Shown here piece by piece: positions 1 to 7,956 of a stretch of DNA of 64,000 nt. Source of the DNA: JBBSOK01 sp965219125 (lineage in GTDB: Bacteria > Bacteroidota > Bacteroidia > Flavobacteriales > Flavobacteriaceae); contig CBDCMO010000002.1 in the NCBI GenBank assembly GCA_965219125.1, positions 1,674,001 to 1,738,000 of the forward strand. Reading direction: 5' to 3'. Numbering within the stretch: position 1 is the stretch's first letter; every line of letters begins with the position of its first letter. The translations under genes and the position numbers were made by a program. Below the pieces are notes generated by a model that did not search any database, had not been told where the DNA came from, and saw only the letters and a program-made list of their open reading frames with translations.

Positions 1-479
1 CTTTCGGATTAAGTAACCAAACCGACCTTTCCCGAAGTGAAGCAAAAGATTTGATTGAAACCTATTATAAAACCTACCCAAAACTGCGAAATTATATGAG
101 CGAGCAAATCGACTTTGCGCGAGATAACGGCTATGTTCAAACCGTTTTGGGAAGACGTAGATATTTAAAAGATATAAATGGTAGCAATCAAGTTGTGCGT
201 GGCGCAGCAGAACGAAACGCCGTAAACGCACCAATTCAAGGAAGCGCAGCAGACATTATAAAACTTGCAATGATAAACATCTATAAGAAATTAGAGCAGG
301 AAAACTACCAAAGTAAAATGCTGCTTCAAGTTCATGATGAACTTGTTTTTGATGCCTACAAACCAGAATTGGAAAAGCTAAAAATAATGGTAAAGTACGA
401 AATGGAAAATGCTTTTAAGCTTGATGTTCCGTTGGATGTTGAAGTTGGGATTGGGGAAAATTGGCTGGAAGCGCATTGA
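1..479 (+). CDS. polA: DNA polymerase I, C-terminal part (partial)
   Basis: Only the last ~158 codons are in the window; the reading frame is open from base 3 and the gene begins upstream. It encodes the end of the family A polymerase palm and fingers: FGLS near the window edge, then GYVQTVLGRRRYL, the ERNAVNAPIQGSAADIIKLA block, and the motif C region LLQVHDELVFD, whose HDE carries a catalytic acidic residue. Pol I fills gaps during excision repair and Okazaki fragment maturation. Any 5' nuclease or 3'-5' exonuclease domain cannot be judged. The tail is complete and ends with a TGA. Confidence 0.95.
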   Translation, partial: FGLSNQTDLSRSEAKDLIETYYKTYPKLRNYMSEQIDFARDNGYVQTVLGRRRYLKDINGSNQVVRGAAERNAVNAPIQGSAADIIKLAMINIYKKLEQENYQSKMLLQVHDELVFDAYKPELEKLKIMVKYEMENAFKLDVPLDVEVGIGENWLEAH

Positions 480-488
480 AAAAGTATG

Positions 489-506
489 CAGTGGCAGTTG
501 GCAGTT
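489..506 (+). repeat. Dispersed repeat CAGTGGCAGTTGGCAGTT
   Basis: The 18-base sequence CAGTGGCAGTTGGCAGTT lies just after polA. The same 18 bases occur inverted at 28108-28125, and a shortened form (GCAGTTGGCAGTTTTC) is at about 50390. It is non-coding here. The remaining intergenic bases up to 601 are AT-rich, with no promoter I can call with confidence. Confidence 0.6.
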
Positions 507-601
507 GTGATTTAAATTCTAATTACTTTTCTGATCTTCAATTTTCTTAAAATTTTCTTTACATTGCCACAGTTAAATTTAAAGATTAAAACTTTTTGAT
601 T

Positions 602-2152
602 ATGAAAAAATATATACTTCTCTTTTTAGCTTTGGTTAGCTTAACTGCTTATTCACAAGATCCAAATATACTTTGGCAGCGTACGGTTGGCGGAGCAGGT
701 AATGAACAATCATCCTTCATTATAAATACTGCGGATGGCGGTTTTTTAGTTGGAGGAAGGTCAAATTCTAATATTTCTGGCGAGAAAACTGAGAATTCTT
801 TTGGAGAAGAAGACATTTGGGTTTTAAAATTTAACGTAACGGGCGATATTTTATGGCAACGAACATTGGGCGGAAATGCTGAAGATAAAGTTAATACTGC
901 AAAAGAGACAAGTGATGGTGGCTACATACTCATTGGAACTTCAAGTTCAGATATATCTGGGAATAAAACAGAAAATTCAAGAGGTGGTTCAGATTATTGG
1001 ATTATAAAGCTCGATGCTGAAGGCAATATTTCTTGGCAAAAAACCTACGGCGGTAGTGAAAATGAGAATGGAAGAGATGTTATACTCCTCGATTCTGGAG
1101 GTTTTCTAATATTAGGTCATTCATTATCTGGTATTTCTGGCGATAGAACACTTGGCGAAACACTTGGCTATAATGGTGATTGCTGGATGCTCATTTTGGA
1201 CGAGAACGGAAATCTCAATTCTCAAAGAAAGCACGTAGTTTTTGATGCAGCGTTTGCTAATAGTTTAGAGAAAACTCCTGATGGCGGTTATGCAATAGGC
1301 TCTTCATATGGCGATGCAAATTCAACTTTTGAATTAACGAAATATAATTCTCAAGGCAATTTTCTTTGGGTAAAAAATTATGGTGGCGATGGTTGGGATA
1401 TTTTAAAAACATTTTCTGTTACAAGTGATGGAGGCTTTATTGTTACTGGATTTTCAGATTCAAATATTTCAGGAGTTAAAACAGAGGATTCTCGTGGTTT
1501 AACAGATTATTGGGTTCTTAAACTGAGTAGTATTGGAGATATTGAATGGCAAAAAACTCTTGGTGGTGAAGGTGGTGAAGAGCCAAATTCAATTATAGAA
1601 ACTTCAGATAATGGCTACTTGGTTACGGGATTTTCGCCTTCAAATATTTCAGGAGACAAAACCGAGAATGTGGTTGGTGGTGCAGATTATTGGATAATTA
1701 AGTTAAACTCAGTTGGTTTGATTGAATGGCAAAATAACATAGGTGGAATTGCGACTGATGCTCGACCCATGGCAATTCTGAATAATGACGGTAGTTTTAT
1801 CATTTCAGGATATTCAAATTCTGACATTTCGGGAGATAAAACTGAAAATAGCAGAGGCGGTGTTGATTTCTGGATATTGAAACATGCTCAAATTTTAGGA
1901 ACAGAAGAAAACAAACTATTTACGTTAATAACTATCTACCCTAACCCAGCAAAAAACAACCTTCAAATAAACACCCAAGATCAAAATATAGACCAAATAA
2001 ACATTTACTCATTGACGGGAAATAAATTAATGGCGTTAGATGTAAATACAGTATCACCAAATATTGATGTTTCAACATTAGCTTCGGGTGTTTATTTTAT
2101 TCAATTTTATTCGGGGAAAAATGTAGTTTTGAAAAAATTTATTAAAGAATAA
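602..2152 (+). CDS. T9SS-secreted repeat protein (DGG/SNISGDKTE repeats)
   Basis: Secreted protein of 516 residues, using the ATG at 602 rather than the TTG two codons earlier, because it opens a normal signal peptide (MKKYILLFLALVSLTAYSQ). The body is about seven repeats of ~55-60 residues with the pattern T.DGGF.. G.S.SNISG.KTE.S.G..DYW..K......I.WQ.T.GG. Regular repeats with W and GG positions suggest a beta-propeller, but this is inference. The C-terminus (IYPNPAKNNLQI ... GVYFIQFYSGKNVVLKKFIKE) is a type A T9SS sorting domain, so the protein should cross the outer membrane through the T9SS and stay on the surface or be released. Ligand unknown. A broken paralogue follows 11 bases downstream. 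Confidence 0.85.
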   Translation: MKKYILLFLALVSLTAYSQDPNILWQRTVGGAGNEQSSFIINTADGGFLVGGRSNSNISGEKTENSFGEEDIWVLKFNVTGDILWQRTLGGNAEDKVNTAKETSDGGYILIGTSSSDISGNKTENSRGGSDYWIIKLDAEGNISWQKTYGGSENENGRDVILLDSGGFLILGHSLSGISGDRTLGETLGYNGDCWMLILDENGNLNSQRKHVVFDAAFANSLEKTPDGGYAIGSSYGDANSTFELTKYNSQGNFLWVKNYGGDGWDILKTFSVTSDGGFIVTGFSDSNISGVKTEDSRGLTDYWVLKLSSIGDIEWQKTLGGEGGEEPNSIIETSDNGYLVTGFSPSNISGDKTENVVGGADYWIIKLNSVGLIEWQNNIGGIATDARPMAILNNDGSFIISGYSNSDISGDKTENSRGGVDFWILKHAQILGTEENKLFTLITIYPNPAKNNLQINTQDQNIDQINIYSLTGNKLMALDVNTVSPNIDVSTLASGVYFIQFYSGKNVVLKKFIKE

Positions 2153-2163
2153 AAACTATACTT

Positions 2164-3726
2164 ATGAAAAAATATATACTTTTATATTTAGCATTAATTA
2201 GTCTAACAGCTTATGCCCAAGACCCAAATATTATGTGGCAAAAAACTATCGGAGGCAGTGACCGAGATTTTTTAGATGTGTTTTTAAAAACTAATGATGG
2301 TGGTTTTATTTTGGGCGGCACTTCAGAATCAAATATTTCTGGAGAAAAAACAGAAGATTCTAATGGGTTAAAAGATTATTGGGTAGTAAAAATAAATATT
2401 GATGGTGTAATTGAATGGCAAAATACAATTGGTGGTGCTGGTGATGATGATTTAAATACACTTATAAAAACATCGGATGGAGGCTATCTATTAGGCGGTA
2501 GTTCAGATTCAAATATTTCAGGCGATAAAACCGAAGACTCAAGAGGAGGAAGAGACTATTGGGTTGTTAAAATTGATTCAAATGGCTCTTTTTTATGGGA
2601 CAAAACCTATGGGGGTTTAGTGACCGATGTAGCAACAACAATGATTTCAGATAATAATAATGGATTTTTTGTAGTAGGATATTCTTATTAAAATATTTCA
2701 GGTGATCGTACAGTAACAAAATCGACATTAGGTGAGGACGGATGGTTGCTTAATATCGATTCTTCTGGCAATATTATAAATCAAAAAGCCTTTGGTTTTA
2801 ATGATAGTCTTCAACTCCAAAATATTGAAAACACAAATGATGGCGGCTTTATAATGGGCGGAATTATTGGAATTTCTAACGAGAAAAAATATTATGCTAT
2901 AAAATTAGAAGCAAATACAAATATAATTTGGAGCCGCAATTACGGAGGTAATATGAATAACTGGCTTCAAAACATACAAATAGATACTAATGGAGGCTAT
3001 TTACTTTCGGGAACATCCAATTCTAACAGCGTAGGTGATAAATCAGAAGATTCTCAAGGCGGTTTTGACTATTGGATTATAAAAACAGATGAAGCTGGCG
3101 AAATTATTTGGGAAAACACGATTGGCGGTTCAAAAGACGAGCAGGCTGAAGCAACTATTAATACAAGTGACGGAAAATATCTTGTTGGTGGTTGGTCTTA
3201 TTCAAATATTTCTGGAGATAAAACTGAAGATCAAGAAGGTGGTGAAGACTTCACTACAGATTATTGGCTCTTAAAATTGAATGAACAAGGCATTATAGAA
3301 GGACAGGAATCTATAGGCGGTTTTTTTGGAGAAACTCTTTGCAATGTTTTGCAGAAGGATGATGGAACGTATGTTATGGCAGGCATTTCAAATTCTAATA
3401 TATCAGGAGATAAGTCTGAAGATTCACGTGGTAATTATGACTATTGAGTTTTACAATATTCTCAAGTATTAGATGTATTAGAAAGCGAATTTAATACATC
3501 AATTTTAATTTATCCTAACCCAGCGACTTCAAAATTAAATATAAATTCAGCCAACAAGCAAATAGACAAAATAAATATCTACACACTTGAAGGAAAAAAA
3601 CTTTTTGCTATTGAAAACACGTTAACAAACCCATCAATAGATGTTTCAAATTTAACAGCTGGCGTTTATTTTATTCAATTTTATTCAGGAAAAAATGTTG
3701 CTTTAAAGAAGTTTATAAAAGAATAG
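2164..3726 (+). pseudogene. Paralogue of the upstream T9SS repeat protein, two in-frame stops
   Basis: Tandem duplicate of the preceding gene with the same signal peptide (MKKYILLYLALISLTAYAQ), the same DGG/SNISGDKTE repeats and a complete sorting domain (IYPNPATSKLNI ... LKKFIKE). The frame is unbroken from 2164 to the natural TAG at 3724-3726 except for a TAA at 2689-2691 (the repeat elsewhere reads SYSNISG, so TCA became TAA) and a TGA at 3445-3447 (conserved DYW, so TGG became TGA). There are no frameshifts, so decay is recent or the stops are sequencing or strain-level variants. A 175-residue fragment with the signal peptide could still be made, but without the sorting domain it would stay in the periplasm. 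Confidence 0.85.
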
Positions 3727-3750
3727 ATTAATTTCCAACAATTCTATAAT

Positions 3751-3780
3751 TCATAATTCTGCATTCATAATTCATAATTA
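3751..3780 (+). repeat. Dispersed repeat, copy 1 (ATTCATAATTCATAATT type)
   Basis: A ~30-base AT-rich repeat containing ATTCATAATTCATAATT. A second copy with one interior mismatch is at 58940-58969, in front of the small twin-repeat lipoprotein gene. Non-coding. Confidence 0.6.
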
Positions 3781-3881
3781 AAAAAGTCTTATGTCCTAGG
3801 TCATGTAGCGGAGCGGTCTTACATCAAACCTTCTCAAATCTTACGTCTAAAATCCCACATCTAAAATTTTAAACTCACCTA

Positions 3882-3911
3882 TTGCATTTCAAATAAATAA
3901 CATTACATTTG
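3882..3911 (+). promoter_or_regulatory. Promoter of rplM operon
   Basis: TTG at 3882-3884, 19-base spacer, TACATTTG at 3904-3911. This matches the Bacteroidota housekeeping consensus (-33 TTG, -7 TAnnTTTG). It predicts a start near 3917 and a ~75-base leader before rplM. Confidence 0.7.
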
Positions 3912-3943
3912 CACCCCGATTTATCCAAAAACGGAACATTATA

Positions 3944-3971
3944 ATTGTGGTGTAGGTGAATGCAGCACAAT
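3944..3971 (+). promoter_or_regulatory. Hairpin in rplM 5' leader (candidate r-protein leader)
   Basis: ATTGTG (3944-3949) pairs exactly with CACAAT (3966-3971), and two further pairs are possible inside after a G-G mismatch. It lies within the predicted rplM transcript and ends 20 bases before the start codon. Ribosomal protein operons are often autoregulated through such leaders, and I recall an L13 leader being proposed for this phylum. Binding by L13 is inference. Confidence 0.45.
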
Positions 3972-3991
3972 GAACATAAACAATTTTAAAA

Positions 3992-4447
3992 GTGAATACA
4001 TTAAGTTATAAAACAGTATCTGCCAATAGCGGCACCGTTGTTAAAGAATGGTTGCACGTAGATGCAGAAGGACAAACATTAGGGCGTTTTGCCAGCGAAG
4101 TAGCTAAGTTACTACGTGGCAAGCACAAGCCAAGTTTTACACCACACGTAGATTGTGGTGATAATGTTATTGTTACAAACGCCGAGAAGATTGTACTTAC
4201 CGGTAACAAATGGGATGATAAAACCTATATTCGCCACACAGGCTATCCAGGTGGACAACGTGAGTTGACTGCTAAGGTTATGCTTAAAAAAGACCCAACT
4301 AGGGTTGTAGAAAAAGCAATAAAAGGTATGCTTCCAAAAAATAAATTGGGCGCAGAACTTTTTAGAAACCTAAAAGTTTACGCAGGTACAGACCACGGTC
4401 AAGACGCACAAAAACCAAGAACCATTAAATTTAACGAAGCTAAGTAA
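3992..4447 (+). CDS. rplM: 50S ribosomal protein L13
   Basis: Ribosomal protein uL13, 151 residues, an early assembly protein of the large subunit. Start is GTG at 3992 (MNTLSYKTVSANSG), the conserved flavobacterial N-terminus. Family signatures include WLHVDAEGQTLGRFASEVA, GDNVIVTNAEKIVLTG, the HTGYPGG block and KGMLPKN. The stop overlaps the rpsI start by one base (TAATG), so the two are translationally linked as in most bacteria. Confidence 0.97.
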   Translation: MNTLSYKTVSANSGTVVKEWLHVDAEGQTLGRFASEVAKLLRGKHKPSFTPHVDCGDNVIVTNAEKIVLTGNKWDDKTYIRHTGYPGGQRELTAKVMLKKDPTRVVEKAIKGMLPKNKLGAELFRNLKVYAGTDHGQDAQKPRTIKFNEAK

Positions 4448-4833
4448 TGGAAACGATTCACAAAATAGGCAGAAGAAAAACTGCAGTAGCTAGAGTTTAT
4501 CTTAAAGAAGGTTCTGGTGAAATTACAATCAACAAGCGCAAAATGGAAGATTATTTTTCTACCGGAACGCTTCAATATAAAGTAAAACAAGCATTAGCAT
4601 TAACCGATAACGAAAAGACTTTCGATATTACTGTTAATGTATTTGGTGGTGGTATTACAGGTCAGGCAGAAGCAATTCGCCTAGCAATAAGCCGCGCAAT
4701 GTGCACATTAAACGATGAAAATCGTGGTATTTTAAAGCCAGAAGGACTTCTTACAAGAGATCCAAGAATGGTAGAGCGTAAAAAATTCGGTCAGAAAAAA
4801 GCGCGTAAAAAATTCCAATTCTCAAAACGTTAA
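4447..4833 (+). CDS. rpsI: 30S ribosomal protein S9
   Basis: Ribosomal protein uS9, 128 residues, a normal length. The C-terminal tail reaches the P-site tRNA in the small subunit. Motifs seen: HKIGRRKTAVARVYLKEGSG at the start, GGGITGQAEAIRLAISRA in the middle, and the basic tail KKFGQKKARKKFQFSKR ending in the conserved KR. It starts on the last base of rplM. Confidence 0.97.
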   Translation: METIHKIGRRKTAVARVYLKEGSGEITINKRKMEDYFSTGTLQYKVKQALALTDNEKTFDITVNVFGGGITGQAEAIRLAISRAMCTLNDENRGILKPEGLLTRDPRMVERKKFGQKKARKKFQFSKR

Positions 4834-4934
4834 TACTTCGGCTACGCTCAGTAACCTTAGTTTCAGAGTGTTCGTTGAAAATATATTTTTATGTTGTGCC
4901 GCTCTGGTCACTGAGCGAAGTCGAAGTGCGGCAC
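4833..4934 (+). repeat. Inverted repeat island between rpsI and rpsB
   Basis: CTTCGGCTACGCTCAGT (4836-4852) faces ACTGAGCGAAGTCGAAG (4910-4926); the arms pair at 15 of 17 positions across a ~57-base loop. A second nested stem pairs GTGCCGC (4896-4902) with GCGGCAC (4928-4934). The first 24 bases (4833-4856) recur exactly inside the DinB-like gene at 54982-55005. It may end the rplM-rpsI transcript or attenuate read-through into rpsB. Confidence 0.6.
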
Positions 4935-5004
4935 CGCATAAAAGTTTTTACCAGTTTATCTGGCAATTATAAGTTCTTAATCATTATTAAATCAAGCTGT
5001 TAAT

Positions 5005-5071
5005 CTCAAAGCAATTTGAGAGTTAGTTTAGCATCTAAACCAAAGTCCGAAATAGTTTCAGGCTGGTTGCT
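5005..5071 (+). promoter_or_regulatory. Structured rpsB leader candidate
   Basis: Two adjacent hairpins end 32 bases before the rpsB start. The first pairs CTCAAA (5005-5010) with TTTGAG (5015-5020) across a GCAA (GNRA) tetraloop. The second stacks AGC/GCT (5030-5032 with 5069-5071), AACCA/TGGTT (5038-5042 with 5064-5068), CC/GG (5047-5048 with 5061-5062) and GAAA/TTTC (5049-5052 with 5056-5059). This is more pairing than is usual in this AT-rich genome. Autoregulation by S2 is a reasonable inference but unproven. Confidence 0.5.
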
Positions 5072-5102
5072 ATCCTTTCACAGAACGTAAACTAAAACAA
5101 AA

Positions 5103-6032
5103 ATGGCAATTAAAACAGAAGTAAAAGAATTACTTGACGCAGGTGTGCACTTTGGCCACCTAACCCGTAAATGGAACCCGAATATGGCACCGTATATCTA
5201 TATGGAGCGTAACGGTATCCACATTATCAACCTATACAAAACTGCTGCAAAAATAGACGAAGCTAATGAGGCTTTGAAGAAAATAGCAGCTAGTGGACGA
5301 AAAATCCTTTTCGTTGCTACCAAAAAACAAGCTAAAGACATTGTTGCTGAAAAAGCAAAGAATGCCAATATGCCTTATATTACCGAAAGATGGCCAGGCG
5401 GAATGCTTACCAACTTTGTAACTATTAGAAAAGCCGTTAAAAAAATGTCTTCAATTGATAGAATGAAGGCTGATGGTACTTTCCTTACCCTTTCTAAAAA
5501 AGAACGTTTACAAGTAGATCGTTTACGTGCAAAATTAGAAAAGAACTTAGGTTCAATTTCTGAAATGAGCCGTCTTCCTGCAGCTCTATTCGTAGTAGAT
5601 ACAACGAGAGAGCACATTGCAGTTGCAGAGGCTTTAAAATTGAATATTCCAATATTTGCTATGGTAGATACAAACAGTGACCCTCGTGTTATTGATTATG
5701 TAATACCAGCAAATGACGATGCTTCAAAATCTATCGATAAAATTATGTCTTCAGTTTCTGAAGCTATTATCGATGGTCTTTCTGAGCGAAAAGGTGGAAA
5801 AGATGAAGATGATGAAGAAGGAATGGCTAATAAAGCAAAAGCACCGAAGAAAGATAGAGTAGAAAAAAAGGATAAAGACGATAAAAAGCCAAAAGCTAAA
5901 AAAGTTGAAGTTCCTTCAGAAGATGCTGAAGATGTAAAAGCAATGAAAGAGGCTAAAGAGCCTGTAAAATTGGAGTCTAAAAAAGAGACTGTAAAAGAAG
6001 CAAAGAAAATAGCTTCAATAGAAGAGGAATAG
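5103..6032 (+). CDS. rpsB: 30S ribosomal protein S2 with charged C-terminal extension
   Basis: Ribosomal protein uS2, 309 residues. The core (1-~230) is typical: ELLDAGVHFGHLTRKWNPNM, RWPGGMLTNF, ALFVVDTTREHIAVAEA, NIPIFAMVDTNSDP. Residues ~235-309 form a low-complexity Lys/Glu/Asp tail absent from the ~240-residue proteobacterial protein; extensions like this are known in Bacteroidota, in which S2 and other platform proteins are thought to help hide the anti-Shine-Dalgarno sequence. Start ATG at 5103 follows a structured leader. tsf follows after a 97-base gap, the classic rpsB-tsf pairing. Confidence 0.97.
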   Translation: MAIKTEVKELLDAGVHFGHLTRKWNPNMAPYIYMERNGIHIINLYKTAAKIDEANEALKKIAASGRKILFVATKKQAKDIVAEKAKNANMPYITERWPGGMLTNFVTIRKAVKKMSSIDRMKADGTFLTLSKKERLQVDRLRAKLEKNLGSISEMSRLPAALFVVDTTREHIAVAEALKLNIPIFAMVDTNSDPRVIDYVIPANDDASKSIDKIMSSVSEAIIDGLSERKGGKDEDDEEGMANKAKAPKKDRVEKKDKDDKKPKAKKVEVPSEDAEDVKAMKEAKEPVKLESKKETVKEAKKIASIEEE

Positions 6033-6129
6033 TCAAATATCCCACTACTTTAATACTTTTATAAATTCAAATTATTAATTAAATGTAAGGTTGAGTTTTA
6101 TATTTCAACCCCACAAAAAACTATATAAA

Positions 6130-7095
6130 ATGGCAAATGTAACTGCTGCAGACGTAAATAAATTAAGACAAGCAACTGGTGCTGGTATGATGGATTGCAA
6201 AAAAGCTTTGGTTGAGGCCAACGGCGATTTTGATGAAGCCATAAAAGTACTTCGTAAAAAAGGTCAAAAAATAGCTGACAACCGTGCAGATCGTGATTCT
6301 AGCGAAGGTGTTGTTATCGCAAAAGTTAGCGACGATCACAAAAAAGGTGTAATAGTTTCTTTAAATTGCGAAACAGATTTCGTTTCAAAGAATGATACCT
6401 ATGTTCAAATGGGCCATAAAATGGCTGAAATTGCTTTAGGAACTTCTTCAAAAGAAGAATTTATGAAAGCAGATTTTGACGGTATGACTGTTGAAGAAAA
6501 ATTAATTGAGCAAACTGGCGTTATCGGTGAGAAAATTGAAATCGGTGGTTTCGAAATTTTGGAAGCACCTTTCGTTGGATATTACATTCACGGAAATAAA
6601 ATTGCTGCTTTAACAGGTCTTTCTAAAGAAGTTCCTAATGCAGAAGAATTAACAAAAGATGTAAGTATGCAAGTAGCATCTATGGGTGCAACTACACTTT
6701 CTTACAAAGATTTTGATGCAGATTTTGTAACTTCTGAAACAGAAGCACGTATTGCAGCTATTGAAAAGGAGAATGTTGAATTAGGCCGTTTGGGTAAAAC
6801 CTTAAAAAACGTACCTCAATTTATTTCTCGTTCTCAACTAACCAGCGATGTTATGGCTAGAGCAGAAGCTGCTGCGAAAGAAGAACTAAAAGCTGAAGGT
6901 AAACCAGAACAAATCTGGGACAAAATTTTGCCAGGAAAATTAGAGCGATATGTTAGTGATAACACAACTATGGATCACGAAAAAGCTCTATTGGACCAAA
7001 ACTTTATTAAAGACGACAAGAAAAATGTTGGCGATTACGTAAAATCATATGGCGATGTTGAAGTTGTTGGTTTTAAAAGAGTTTCAATTGCATAA
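6130..7095 (+). CDS. tsf: Elongation factor Ts
   Basis: Guanine nucleotide exchange factor for EF-Tu, 321 residues. The ATG at 6130 is chosen over an upstream in-frame TTG at 6091 because MANVTAADVNKLRQATGAGMMDCKKAL is the normal N-terminus. Other signatures: the TDFVSKND-type motif (NCETDFVSKNDTYV), the core dimerisation region, and the C-terminal YVKSYGDVEVVGFKR. It is the last gene of the ribosomal group; a terminator follows. Confidence 0.97.
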   Translation: MANVTAADVNKLRQATGAGMMDCKKALVEANGDFDEAIKVLRKKGQKIADNRADRDSSEGVVIAKVSDDHKKGVIVSLNCETDFVSKNDTYVQMGHKMAEIALGTSSKEEFMKADFDGMTVEEKLIEQTGVIGEKIEIGGFEILEAPFVGYYIHGNKIAALTGLSKEVPNAEELTKDVSMQVASMGATTLSYKDFDADFVTSETEARIAAIEKENVELGRLGKTLKNVPQFISRSQLTSDVMARAEAAAKEELKAEGKPEQIWDKILPGKLERYVSDNTTMDHEKALLDQNFIKDDKKNVGDYVKSYGDVEVVGFKRVSIA

Positions 7096-7118
7096 GATTT
7101 AAATACATTTTTCAAAAT

Positions 7119-7151
7119 TAAAAAGAGACTGATTAATTTCAGTTTTTTTTT
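7119..7151 (+). terminator. Rho-independent terminator after tsf
   Basis: ACTGA (7128-7132) pairs with TCAGT (7139-7143), with upstream A residues opposite a run of eight to nine T. It is weak in GC, as is usual in this genome, but correctly placed 33 bases after the tsf stop. Confidence 0.6.
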
Positions 7152-7217
7152 ATTTATAACTTATAGGTGTCAAGTTAATTTTCATTAATAATACATCTGA
7201 AGATAGAATGCAGCAAT

Positions 7218-7937
7218 TCATTCCTTAATAAACTTTTTAACTTCTATATTGCCATTTTCATCTTTAATATTTAGAAAATAAATCCCGTTTGAAAGATTGG
7301 AAACATCTATTGACTCCTGGATTTTGAAATTAGATGTTTTATTGCTTAAAAGTTTTCCTACTATATTAAAGATATGAATTTTTAGATTTCCCGATTTTTT
7401 ATTTGAATTTAAAAGTAAATCATTTTTTACGGGATTTGGATAAATTGAGAATTCCGTGTTTGCATTTTCATTCACGCTTAAAGGAGAACTTCCATAAAAA
7501 GCACTATCGCCATTAGCATTTGTTATTCGTAATTCTTTGTTTGCGTCATTTATGGTTATGATATATGGAAAGGGGTTTTTGGCTTGTGCAAAGTTTTGAT
7601 AGAAAATGGAAAAATATTGATTATTAAAAGTAGTGCTTTCGGCAAAACTGCAAGAACCTATCAAAAAATTTGGATTGTCTTCTAACAAAAATGTTGTATC
7701 AACATTATCATAAAGTACGGCAACATCTATACCATCACAATATCCAGTAAACAGTCTATAAGGATTTTCATTAAAAATATGGAAGTTAAAATCAACATCT
7801 CCTAGATTTGGAGGAGTATAATCTACATTGTCTATTGTGATTTTATATAAATACCACTCATTTTCAAAAAGCTGTGGGTCCTGCGCAAAGCATATTGCGC
7901 TTATATTAAATAATAAAATATAGATTAGTTTTTTCAT
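7218..7937 (-). CDS. Small T9SS-secreted protein of unknown function
   Basis: 239 residues, taking the ATG at 7937; an upstream extension would overlap the protease gene and push the signal peptide (MKKLIYILLFNISAICFAQ) inside the protein. The middle ~140 residues match no family I recognise: WYLYKITIDNVDY, FHIFNENPYRLFTGYCDG and a GSCSFAESTTFNNQYFSIFY stretch, features of lipocalin-like secreted domains in this phylum, although that comparison is tentative. The C-terminus (FSIYPNPVKNDLLL ... NGIYFLNIKDENGNIEVKKFIKE) is a type A T9SS sorting domain. It lies 19 bases downstream of the protease gene on the same strand, so the two are probably co-transcribed. Confidence 0.8.
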   Translation of the reverse strand: MKKLIYILLFNISAICFAQDPQLFENEWYLYKITIDNVDYTPPNLGDVDFNFHIFNENPYRLFTGYCDGIDVAVLYDNVDTTFLLEDNPNFLIGSCSFAESTTFNNQYFSIFYQNFAQAKNPFPYIITINDANKELRITNANGDSAFYGSSPLSVNENANTEFSIYPNPVKNDLLLNSNKKSGNLKIHIFNIVGKLLSNKTSNFKIQESIDVSNLSNGIYFLNIKDENGNIEVKKFIKE

Positions 7938-7956
7938 AATTAAATATTTTAAAAGG

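Noticed and set aside
2689..3447. Programmed stop readthrough or selenocysteine in the second repeat protein
   Set aside because: The stops are of two kinds (TAA and TGA), replace consensus Ser and Trp, and no SECIS-like hairpin or sel genes are seen; nonsense mutation is simpler.
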